This document shows, piece after piece, positions 17,161 to 24,482 of a stretch of DNA of 64,000 bases. The position numbers and the translations under genes were made by a program. The stretch covers positions 2,356,001 through 2,420,000 of the forward strand of contig NZ_LT670847.1 of NCBI RefSeq assembly GCF_900142895.1, given 5' to 3'. Position 1 is the first letter of the stretch; the number at the start of each line of letters is the position of its first letter. The stretch is from Vreelandella subglaciescola (GTDB lineage: Bacteria > Pseudomonadota > Gammaproteobacteria > Pseudomonadales > Halomonadaceae). The notes beneath the pieces were generated by a model. That model saw nothing but the letters and a program-made list of their open reading frames with translations. It was not told the origin of the DNA and did not search any database.

Positions 17161-19941
17161 ATGGCCCGCGCTCCGATCGTTTTAGTTGATGGTTCTTCGT
17201 ACCTGTACCGCGCGTTTCATGCGCTGCCGCCGCTGACCACCTCAAAGGGCCAGCCCACCGGCGCGGTAAAGGGCGTGCTCAACATGCTCAAGCGCCTGCT
17301 CAAGGACTACCCCGAAAGCCCCATGGCGGTGATTTTCGATGCCCCGGGCAAAACCTTTCGCGACGAGCTTTACAGCGAATACAAGGCCCAGCGCCCGCCG
17401 ATGCCCGACGACCTGCGCAGCCAGATAAAACCCCTGCACGAATGCGTCAGGGCGCTGGGGCTGCCGTTGCTGTGCATTGACGGCGTTGAGGCCGACGACG
17501 TGATCGGCACGCTGGCTCATCAGGCGACACACACGGGGCGCGACGCGGTGATCTCCACCGGCGATAAAGACATGGCGCAGCTGGTCAATGCCCACATCAC
17601 GCTGGTCAATACGATGAAAAACGAAACGCTGGACGAAGCCGGCGTTGAGAATAAGTTCGGCCTGCCGCCGGCGCTGATCATCGATTTCCTCGCGCTGATG
17701 GGCGACAAGGTCGACAACATTCCCGGTGTGCCCGGCGTGGGGGAAAAAACCGCGGTGGGATTGTTACAGGGCATGAACGGCGGGCTGGATATTATCTACG
17801 CCGACCTCGAACGCGTCACCACGCTGGGCTTTCGCGGCGCCAAAACGCTGCCCAAAAAGCTCGAAGAACACCGCGACAAGGCATTTTTGTCCTACGAGCT
17901 GGCGACGATCAAAATCGACTGCGAACTGCCCGCAGGGCTCGATGATCTGGAGATTGCCCACCCCGACCGCGATGCGCTGGTCGAGCTCTACCGCGAGCTT
18001 GAATTCAAGCGCGAACTGGGCGAGCTGCTGGAAGGGCGCGACGAAGGCGTTGACGACATCAAAGGTGGCACTCCGGCGCCGGCCAACGCCGCGCAAGACA
18101 GCGAAGACGAGGCCGGCTCACCGGCACCGAGCGAGCGCCGCGACTGCGTGATTACCACCCAGAGCGAACTGGACGACTGGCTAGCGCGGCTGCAAAAGGC
18201 CGAGCGCTTCTGCTTTGATCTGGAAACCACCAGCCTGAACTACATGGAAGCGGAAATCGTCGGCGTGGGGCTGTCGCTTGAGGCCGGCGAGGCCGCCTAT
18301 ATTCCGCTGGCCCACGACTACCTCGATGCCCCCGAGCAGCTCGACCGCCGCGCAGTGCTCGAGGCGCTGACGCCGCTGTGGCAGGACACCGGCAAGACCA
18401 AGATCGGCCAGAACCTCAAGTACGATATCTCGGTGCTGGCCAACTACGCCATTGCCGTCGCGCCGCCGCTGGCCGACACCATGCTGGCCTCCTACGTGCT
18501 CAACTCTACCGCCACGCGTCATGATATGGACTCGCTGGCGCTCAAGTACCTGGGCGAAACCACCACGTCGTTTCAAGAGGTCGCAGGCAAGGGCGCCAAG
18601 CAGCTGACCTTCAATCAGGTCGCGCTTGAGCAGGCCGTGCCCTACGCCTGCGAAGACGTCGATATTACCCTGCGCCTGCACGACACCTTGCAGCCCCAGG
18701 TCGAGCGCGAAGGCCGGCTTACCGAGGTGCTCGAAACCCTCGAACTGCCGCTGATTCCGGTGCTGTCGCGCATGGAGCGCGCCGGCGTATCGCTGGACGT
18801 TGAGCGCCTGCACCACCAGAACCGCGAGCTTGAAGGGCGCATCCACGAGCTTGAAGTACAGGCGTTTGAGCTGGCTGGACGCGAATTCAACCTGAGCTCG
18901 CCCAAGCAGCTGGGCGAGATCCTGTTCGACGAGCAGAAAATCCCCGTGCTCAAGAAAACTCCCAAGGGCGCGCCATCCACGGCAGAAGCCGTGCTCGAAG
19001 AGCTGGCGCTGGACTACCCGCTGCCCAAGGTCATCATCCAGCATCGCGGGCTTTCCAAGCTCAAGTCCACCTACACCGACAAGCTCCCGCGGCTGGTCAA
19101 CAAGGCCACCGGGCGTGTGCATACCAGCTACCATCAGGCGGTCACGGCCACCGGGCGGCTGTCGTCGTCGGACCCCAACCTGCAAAATATCCCCATTCGC
19201 ACCGAAGAAGGGCGCAAGATTCGTCAGGCGTTTACCGCGCGCCCCGGCTACTGCATCGTCGCCGCCGACTATTCGCAGATCGAGCTGCGCATCATGGCGC
19301 ACCTGTCCGAAGACGCGGGCCTGCTCAAGGCCTTTGCCGAGGGTCAGGACATCCACGCCGCCACCGCCGCCGAGGTGTTCGGCACCGCGCTGGAAAAGGT
19401 CAGCCATGAACAGCGCCGCAGCGCCAAGGCGATCAACTTCGGGCTGATTTACGGCATGAGCGCCTGGGGGCTTTCGCGCCAGCTGCATATCGAACGCAAT
19501 CAGGCGCAAACCTACATCGACCGCTACTTTGACCGCTACCCGGGAGTGGCGCGCTATATGGAGCGCATTCGCGTCCAGGCGGCAGAAGACGGCTTTGTCG
19601 AAACCGTGGCCGGCCGCCGGCTCTACCTGCCCGAAATCAACTCCAGGAACGGCAACCGCCGCCAGGGCGCCGAACGCACCGCGATCAACGCGCCGATGCA
19701 GGGCACCGCCGCCGACATCATCAAACAAGCGATGATCGACGTCGACGCCTGGCTGCAAGCAGGCGAGTTCGACGCGCTAATGGTGATGCAGGTACACGAC
19801 GAACTGGTATTCGAAGTCGCCGAAAGCCAGGCGGAAGCGTTCAAGGAAGAAGTGAAAAAGCGCATGCAGAACGCCGCCAAACTCAGCGTCGCGCTAACCG
19901 TAGAAGCCGAAAGCGGTAGCCACTGGGACGAAGCGCACTGA
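17161..19941 (+). CDS. polA: DNA polymerase I
   Basis: A repair and Okazaki-fragment-processing polymerase. It has 926 residues, matching E. coli PolA (928). The order is a 5'-3' nuclease domain (1-290, VLVDGSSYLYRAFHA, STGDKDMAQLV), an acidic linker, a 3'-5' exonuclease with intact Asp/Glu in FDLETTSLN and a later Asp in CEDVDITLRL, then the polymerase. Motif A is DYSQIELRIMAHLSED, motif B RRSAKAINFGLIYG and motif C VHDELVFEV. The ATG at 17161 fits the family start MARAPIVLVDG better than the TTG six bases upstream. It is monocistronic and followed by a REP-like palindrome. Confidence 0.98.
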   Translation: MARAPIVLVDGSSYLYRAFHALPPLTTSKGQPTGAVKGVLNMLKRLLKDYPESPMAVIFDAPGKTFRDELYSEYKAQRPPMPDDLRSQIKPLHECVRALGLPLLCIDGVEADDVIGTLAHQATHTGRDAVISTGDKDMAQLVNAHITLVNTMKNETLDEAGVENKFGLPPALIIDFLALMGDKVDNIPGVPGVGEKTAVGLLQGMNGGLDIIYADLERVTTLGFRGAKTLPKKLEEHRDKAFLSYELATIKIDCELPAGLDDLEIAHPDRDALVELYRELEFKRELGELLEGRDEGVDDIKGGTPAPANAAQDSEDEAGSPAPSERRDCVITTQSELDDWLARLQKAERFCFDLETTSLNYMEAEIVGVGLSLEAGEAAYIPLAHDYLDAPEQLDRRAVLEALTPLWQDTGKTKIGQNLKYDISVLANYAIAVAPPLADTMLASYVLNSTATRHDMDSLALKYLGETTTSFQEVAGKGAKQLTFNQVALEQAVPYACEDVDITLRLHDTLQPQVEREGRLTEVLETLELPLIPVLSRMERAGVSLDVERLHHQNRELEGRIHELEVQAFELAGREFNLSSPKQLGEILFDEQKIPVLKKTPKGAPSTAEAVLEELALDYPLPKVIIQHRGLSKLKSTYTDKLPRLVNKATGRVHTSYHQAVTATGRLSSSDPNLQNIPIRTEEGRKIRQAFTARPGYCIVAADYSQIELRIMAHLSEDAGLLKAFAEGQDIHAATAAEVFGTALEKVSHEQRRSAKAINFGLIYGMSAWGLSRQLHIERNQAQTYIDRYFDRYPGVARYMERIRVQAAEDGFVETVAGRRLYLPEINSRNGNRRQGAERTAINAPMQGTAADIIKQAMIDVDAWLQAGEFDALMVMQVHDELVFEVAESQAEAFKEEVKKRMQNAAKLSVALTVEAESGSHWDEAH

Positions 19942-19950
19942 GATGTACTT

Positions 19951-19995
19951 TTGTAGGAGGCCGGTTAACCGGGCGATGGCGCCGGCAGGCGCCTG
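19951..19995. repeat. REP-like palindromic element downstream of polA
   Basis: The core gtaggaggccggttaaccgg, followed by gcga, recurs nearly unchanged at 46418-46440 after pepD. The ccggttaaccgg centre is a perfect palindrome, and a second inverted repeat ggcgccggcaggcgcc follows. Its position in an intergenic gap after a gene fits repetitive extragenic palindromes. Confidence 0.7.
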
Positions 19996-20028
19996 ATAGC
20001 GGAGAACCAACTGCTGTGCAGCCGGTAG

Positions 20029-20322
20029 TTAACGCCTGCCAAGCCAGTACTGCGGACGTCGCCGATCATGGGCAACAGCCAAAATCTGGATAGTGCCTGA
20101 ATGTTCCCGATAGATGATGGATAGCGGAAACCGGTGAAGAGGAGCGCTGCGAATATTTGGCTCCAGCTTGATCTGCCAGCCTTTGGCCGACTTTCTGATC
20201 AAGCCGGCCAGAGCCTCGAACTCCTCTATCAAGGCGCCGCCCAAGCCGGTAGCCCTGGATTCGTAGTAACCCACGGATTCCAGAAATTCGGCTTCCGCTG
20301 CCGGGTGGAAAAAGTAGTTCAA
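20029..20322 (-). CDS. RelE/ParE family toxin
   Basis: A 97-residue basic protein of the RelE/ParE superfamily. FHPAAEAEFLESVGYYESRATGLG is the typical N-terminus and IYREHSGTIQILAVAHDRRRPQYW the C-terminal strand with the Arg/Tyr-rich end. Family members poison gyrase (ParE) or cleave mRNA (RelE); the sequence is nearer ParE by its C-terminus. Translation probably starts at TTG 20322, overlapping the antitoxin TGA as TTGA, the usual antitoxin-first arrangement. No ATG is available nearby. Confidence 0.85.
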   Translation of the reverse strand: MNYFFHPAAEAEFLESVGYYESRATGLGGALIEEFEALAGLIRKSAKGWQIKLEPNIRSAPLHRFPLSIIYREHSGTIQILAVAHDRRRPQYWLGRR

Positions 20323-20543
20323 TTGATTAATGCTCGAGCTTTCCTCAAGACATCGTCACCGGGCACAGCCTGCACCGAACCATTATCAAGCTCCTCCGCT
20401 CTCTGGCGCGCTTCAAGCAACCAGTCAGACCTGAGCTCTCTTTCTGATGGCGCCTCCAGGCTCAGGACCAATCGTTGGACCAACCGGGTTCGCTCTTCTT
20501 TTGAGAGGTGGAGCGCCTCGTCTTCAATTTTCTGGAGATTCAT
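20319..20543 (-). CDS. Addiction module antitoxin (unstable antitoxin family)
   Basis: A 74-residue acidic protein starting MNLQKIEDEALHLSKEERTR. The pattern of alternating charged and leucine residues (LHLSKEERTRLVQRLVLSLE) matches the small antitoxin family found beside ParE-like toxins. There is no obvious DNA-binding domain. The start at 20543 is chosen because the upstream frame reads intergenic sequence. It is directly coupled to the toxin. Confidence 0.8.
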   Translation of the reverse strand: MNLQKIEDEALHLSKEERTRLVQRLVLSLEAPSERELRSDWLLEARQRAEELDNGSVQAVPGDDVLRKARALIN

Positions 20544-20655
20544 GGGCGAAACCTCGCGTTCCTGTATGAATCCATTCTGGCACGGAAGGATAACGGCTGC
20601 CACGCCCCCTGTGTGAACTGCCTGCACAGCAGCCGTGCAGCCCTTGAGGCCATAG

Positions 20656-21510
20656 CTAGGCTGGCGGGCATTGGTCCGCATCAGTCAGTGTGCGCGGTCG
20701 ATAAGTGAATTCGGCCGCTTCCCAGCGTTTCCATACGCTGGGGTCCACCGTTACGTTGATGGCCGGCTTGCCGTTTTGCCCTTTAGCGAAGCGCCTGAAG
20801 TACCGGCCATCACCCGAGCTTCTGACCTTACGAACCCAGGCATAAGCGCCTCGCAAAAAATCGCTGAAGGAATCCTTGGGCTCGGTTTGCCACGCATTGT
20901 CAGTGGCGGTGAATGCATCCAGCTTCAGCCCTGCAGCCGCAGCTTTTTGGATCATCCACTGCAGGGAGAGCTCGGCAAGGAAATCCTTGGCACCATAGCC
21001 GCCTCCAACATTGGCGTGTGCACCGATAAACCAGCGCTGCTCAACGTCCCGGTTTTTGGCTTTTTGCAGTCCATCTTCACTAACCCACAGGGGAACATCG
21101 TAGGCGGCACGATGTTCATCCAGCGCGACCGCGTGGTAAGCGTAATCCACCGCGCCGGAGAGCTCGGTGTCGTGCCACGAATACTTGCCGCGTTCCGTAA
21201 GCCGCGTTCCCGGCACGCCCAGTGCACCGACGGTATCCCATACGCCAATGAAGTGAACCTTCGGCGTCCGGCTGTAATAGCGTTTGAATGTTGCGCACGT
21301 CTCATCGTCCGGTTTCAGGTTCTTGTCCCTGTAGATGTGCTCAGCTTTCTCCAGCAAGCTGGGCGTTACGATATGGAGGAGCCCACATTTCCGGATGAGG
21401 CCGACAAGGCTCCTTGCCGTATAGGCACCACGGCTGAAGCCAAATATCCAGATTTCGTCGTCGGCGGTATAGCGTTTTGCAAGCCACTCGTAGCCCTGCA
21501 GTAAATTTTT
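20656..21510 (-). pseudogene. DUF2235 protein, C-terminal part (gene split by TnpB element)
   Basis: Encodes the C-terminal 284 residues of a DUF2235 alpha/beta hydrolase, from KNLLQGYEWLAKRY to the stop. The lipase-type elbow GFSRGAYTAR and the Asp segment GVWDTVGALG are intact. The N-terminal 65 codons lie at 22837-23031 on the other side of a 1326-bp IS200/IS605-type insertion. Joining 23031-22837 to 21510-20656 gives an uninterrupted 349-residue protein, closely matching the intact neighbour at 23116-24180. As it stands, residues read from inside the element replace the normal start, so it is probably inactive. Confidence 0.9.
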
Positions 21511-22836
21511 ACCAAATCGCCCGTAAAGCATCGCCCAATGCGGGCGGTGATATAAGGGCGCACCGCAACGGGGTGCTTGTCTTGATATGACCATCAATAC
21601 CTGATAAATATACAGTATGACAAAGCGCGCCTACAAAGAACGATTTTATCCCACCCCCGAGCAGGCTTTGCTGCTAGCACAGTCGTTCGGGTGCGCGCGG
21701 TTTGTCTGGAATAATACCCTGAATTATCGCACCGAGGCTTATCAGCAGCGGGACGAATCCGTATCGCATTCGGTAGCGGAAAAACGGCTGGTCGCTCTAA
21801 AAGCCGAACACCCCTGGTTGAAAGACGTTTCCAGCGTGATCCTGCAACAAACGCTGCGCGATCAAAAAGCCGCGTTCGATAATTTCTTCAACCCCAAGCT
21901 CAAGGCACGCTATCCGCGCTTTAAGTGCAAGGATGGCCGCCAGTCGATCCGGTTGACGAAAGCAGCCTTTCGTTATCGGGACGGCGAGATCACCATTGCC
22001 AAGACAAAGGTGCCGCTGCCGATTCGCTGGAGCCGCCCGTTAGCCAGCGCGCCCTCCAGTATCACTATTTCACGAGATCGCGCCGGTCGCTATTTCATTA
22101 GCTGCCTGTGCGATTTCACGCCCAAGGCGCTACCGATCATACCCAACACCGTGGGTATTGATCTGGGGCTGACCGATCTGTTCATCACCCAGGACGGCCA
22201 GAAGTCCGGCAATCCTCGTCATCTAAAACGCTATGAAGCGAAGCTGGCGTACCTACAACGCCGCCTGGCCAAGAAGACAAAGGGCTCGAACAATCGCCAT
22301 AAGCTGCGCCAAAAAGTGGCGCGGCTCCATGCCCGTATTGCCGACTGCCGCCGCGATGCCATCCATAAAGCGACTCGAACGCTCATTAACGAAAACCAAG
22401 TTATTTGCGTTGAGACGCTGAACATCACCGGCATGATAAAAAACAGGGCGCTGGCCAAGGCCATCAGCGATGCGGGCTGGGGCGAGTTTGTGCGCCAGCT
22501 CACCTACAAAGCCGAATGGGCAGGCCGGCAACTGGTGCAAGTGAGCCAGTGGCTGCCGAGCAGCAAGATGTGCCACGGCTGCGGGCACAAGGTTAAAAAG
22601 CTACCGCTATCGCAGCGCCACTGGCACTGCGAGGGCTGTGGCCAGGCCATCGACCGCGACATTAACGCAGCCAACAATATCCGAACCGCCGGGCTGGCGG
22701 GGTTAGCCTGTGGAGCGACTGGATCGGGGGCAGCGGCGTAGCCACTGTCTAGTGAAGGCGTGTTGAAGCAGGAAGGTTCTCGGGGCAACCCAAGAACCCT
22801 CGCCCAAAGCGCTTAGCGCGGCGGGCGGGGAGTGTC
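21511..22836 (+). mobile_element. IS200/IS605-type element carrying only tnpB (IS1341-like)
   Basis: The borders were deduced by restoring the DUF2235 frame: left flank ...aaattttt, right flank agtcagaccg.... One base (a) is ambiguous at the border. There is no target duplication and there are no inverted terminal repeats, as expected for this family. Subterminal hairpins are visible on the left (cgcccg...cgggcg) and right (ggttct...agaacc), and the right end finishes ggcggggagtgtc. No tnpA is present, so it would depend on a transposase elsewhere in the cell. Confidence 0.85.
21617..22741 (+). CDS. tnpB: RNA-guided nuclease TnpB
   Basis: A 374-residue TnpB, ancestor-type of Cas12. The RuvC catalytic residues appear intact: Asp182 in GIDLGLTD, Glu266 in VICVETLNITGM and Asp348 in DRDINAANN. 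A zinc finger with C319, C322, C338 and C341 sits between the last two motifs. The N-terminal wedge/REC region begins YKERFYPTPEQALLLAQSFG. Known TnpBs are guided by an RNA from the element's right end and help the element persist by cutting its empty donor site. With all motifs present, this copy is probably functional. Confidence 0.93.
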   Translation: MTKRAYKERFYPTPEQALLLAQSFGCARFVWNNTLNYRTEAYQQRDESVSHSVAEKRLVALKAEHPWLKDVSSVILQQTLRDQKAAFDNFFNPKLKARYPRFKCKDGRQSIRLTKAAFRYRDGEITIAKTKVPLPIRWSRPLASAPSSITISRDRAGRYFISCLCDFTPKALPIIPNTVGIDLGLTDLFITQDGQKSGNPRHLKRYEAKLAYLQRRLAKKTKGSNNRHKLRQKVARLHARIADCRRDAIHKATRTLINENQVICVETLNITGMIKNRALAKAISDAGWGEFVRQLTYKAEWAGRQLVQVSQWLPSSKMCHGCGHKVKKLPLSQRHWHCEGCGQAIDRDINAANNIRTAGLAGLACGATGSGAAA

Positions 22837-22856
22837 AGTCAGACCGTAGCCGAAGA
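22680..22856 (+). ncRNA. Predicted omegaRNA (reRNA) with guide in DUF2235
   Basis: By analogy with characterised TnpB systems, an RNA from the 3' end of tnpB through the right end of the element should carry a guide formed by the flank. A scaffold hairpin (ggttctcggg/cccaagaacc, 22775-22800) and a second stem (cgccc...gggcg) precede the element end at 22836. The first 20 guide bases would be agtcagaccgtagccgaaga (22837-22856). The 5' end is a guess. Confidence 0.5.
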
Positions 22857-23031
22857 GGCCGCCCGTGACACGATCAAACGTTCCATTTCCCACGCCCGGG
22901 TCGTAGAAAAATCGCTGCCGTACGTCGCCATCGTATGCATGGATGCGTTGCGCTATACGAAAGACATTTGTTTGATCTTCCGGGTCGTTCCAGGTGCCAT
23001 CGAAGAGGAGAATCAAGCGCTGTTTTGTCAT
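22837..23031 (-). pseudogene. DUF2235 protein, N-terminal part (gene split by TnpB element)
   Basis: The first 65 codons of the interrupted DUF2235 gene, beginning MTKQRLILLFDGTWND and ending GGLFGYGLT. It keeps the start codon and the upstream region. LLFDGTWND is the conserved N-terminal motif of the family, and the fragment is about 75% identical by eye to the start of the paralogue at 24180. Read-through into the element stops after seven codons. Confidence 0.9.
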
Positions 23032-23102
23032 GGGCCACCTATTTTTAATAGTACGGCTTGCTACAGGTTCAACATATACGCATATCTATTATCTTGCCGG
23101 CA
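23029..23102. repeat. Duplicated upstream region, copy 1
   Basis: About 70 bases including the DUF2235 start codon and leader, nearly identical to 24178-24251 (shared core aatagtacggcttgctacag). It shows that gene and promoter region were duplicated together. Similarity stops after cttgccggca. Confidence 0.85.
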
Positions 23103-23115
23103 TTAAACCCAGCCG

Positions 23116-24180
23116 TTAAGCCCCACCTGCCTGCTCGGGCGGTACTTGATTCGCATCGGTCAGGGTACGCGGTCGATAAGTGAATTCGGCCGCTTCCCAG
23201 CGCTGCCACACGCTTGGGTCCACCGTCACGTTGACGGCCGGCTTCCCGTTCAGCCCTCTGGCGAAGCGTCTAACGTATCGCCCCTTTCCCGGATGCGTTA
23301 TTTGACGGAATAGCGCATAGGCACCGTACAAAAACTCGGCGTAGGAATCCCGAGGCTGGGTCTGCCACGCAGTGTCAGCGGCGTTGAATGCATCCAGCTT
23401 CAGCCCCGCAGCTGCAGCTTTCTTGATCATCCATTGCAGAGGAATATCGGCAAGTGCGTCCCCATCGCCATAGCCGCCCCCTACGTTGGCGTGCGCACCG
23501 ATAAACCAGCGCTGTTCGATATCCCGGTTACTGGCTTGTGTCAGCCTGCCTTCATTTACCCACAGGGAGACATCGTAGGCCGCACGGTGCTCGTCCAGCG
23601 CAACCGCGTGGTAAGCGTAATTCACCGCGCTGGAGAGTTCGGTGTCGCGCCACGAGTACTTGCCATGCACCGAGAGGTTCGTTCCCGGCACGCCCAGCGC
23701 ACCGACGGTATCCCATACGCCAATGAAATGAACCCGCGGCGTCCGGCTGTACTTGCGCCTGAATGTTTCGCACTCCTCATCGTCCGGCCTCAGGCTTTTG
23801 TCTCGGTAGAGGTGCTCAGCCTTATCCAGCAGGCTGGGCGTCACGATGCGGAGGAGCCCACATTTCTGGATGAGCCCGACAAGGCTCCTTGCCGTATAGG
23901 CACCGCGGCTGAAGCCAAAGATCCAGATCTCGTCTTCGTCGGAATAGCGTTTTGCGAGCCACTCGTAGCCTTCCAGCAAATTCTTGCTGAGGCCGTAGCC
24001 GAAGATGCCGCCCATGAAACGCTCAAATTTTCCGCTTCCCACACCGGGGTGGTAGAAAAATCGTTGTTCCACACGGCCATCGTATTCATGGATACGCTGC
24101 GCCATACGAAAGACGTTTGTCTGGTTTTCTGGATCGTCCCAGGTGCCGTCGAAGAGGAGAATTAAACGCTGCTTTGTCAT
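23116..24180 (-). CDS. DUF2235 alpha/beta hydrolase (Tle1-like domain), intact copy
   Basis: A 354-residue protein made of a DUF2235 domain, the catalytic domain also found in Tle1-type phospholipase effectors of type VI secretion. The N-terminal LLFDGTWDDPENQTN is followed by the nucleophile elbow FGFSRGAYTAR (Ser91), a likely catalytic Asp157 in GVWDTVGALG and HANVGGGYGDGD. No signal peptide, VgrG, PAAR or immunity gene is adjacent, so an effector role is not shown. It is the upstream member of a tandem pair; the downstream paralogue is disrupted by a TnpB element. Confidence 0.88.
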   Translation of the reverse strand: MTKQRLILLFDGTWDDPENQTNVFRMAQRIHEYDGRVEQRFFYHPGVGSGKFERFMGGIFGYGLSKNLLEGYEWLAKRYSDEDEIWIFGFSRGAYTARSLVGLIQKCGLLRIVTPSLLDKAEHLYRDKSLRPDDEECETFRRKYSRTPRVHFIGVWDTVGALGVPGTNLSVHGKYSWRDTELSSAVNYAYHAVALDEHRAAYDVSLWVNEGRLTQASNRDIEQRWFIGAHANVGGGYGDGDALADIPLQWMIKKAAAAGLKLDAFNAADTAWQTQPRDSYAEFLYGAYALFRQITHPGKGRYVRRFARGLNGKPAVNVTVDPSVWQRWEAAEFTYRPRTLTDANQVPPEQAGGA

Positions 24181-24251
24181 GGGCCACCTGGGTTTAATAG
24201 TACGGCTTGCTACAGGTTCAACATATACGCATATCTATCATCTTGCCGGCA
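24178..24251. repeat. Duplicated upstream region, copy 2
   Basis: The partner of 23029-23102. It differs by a short tattt/gggtt stretch and one t/c change over about 74 bases. It likely contains the promoter of the intact DUF2235 gene. Confidence 0.85.
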
Positions 24252-24482
24252 GTGCCTTCCTCACATCATCAATGGGCGCTTGTGCCAAGCCAAAATCCGT
24301 CTTCCATTTTATGCACCTTATCCGCAAGCGAGCAGCGGAAGGTCGACATTGGCGATCCTCGTCGCCGAGGTGGCGGATGTCTTTATGAGAATGAGGCGCA
24401 CTAACCTTGACTAAAAATTAATTGCGCATGAGAATGAGTCGCCTTAATAACAACCTCTGACTCATTCATAAGGAACGGAATA
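24181..24482. other. Intergenic region between divergent DUF2235 and TonB receptor genes
   Basis: Non-coding by inspection. The left 70 bases are the duplicated DUF2235 leader. The right 100 bases hold two Fur-like repeats and a possible TTGACT -35 at 24407-24412 for the receptor gene. The middle (about 24252-24380) shows nothing I can name. Confidence 0.6.
24385..24442. promoter_or_regulatory. Two Fur-like repeats upstream of the TonB receptor
   Basis: atgagaatgaggcgc (24385-24399) and atgagaatgagtcgc (24428-24442) are direct repeats 43 bases apart, about four helical turns. The gagaatga core resembles half of a Fur box. The second overlaps the position expected for the -10 element when TTGACT at 24407 is taken as -35. 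The iron-uptake genes downstream support iron repression. Confidence 0.55.

Noticed and set aside
23116..24180. The intact DUF2235 gene as a type VI secretion effector with an immunity gene
   Set aside because: No VgrG, PAAR, Hcp, adaptor or immunity-like gene is nearby; only the catalytic domain is shared.
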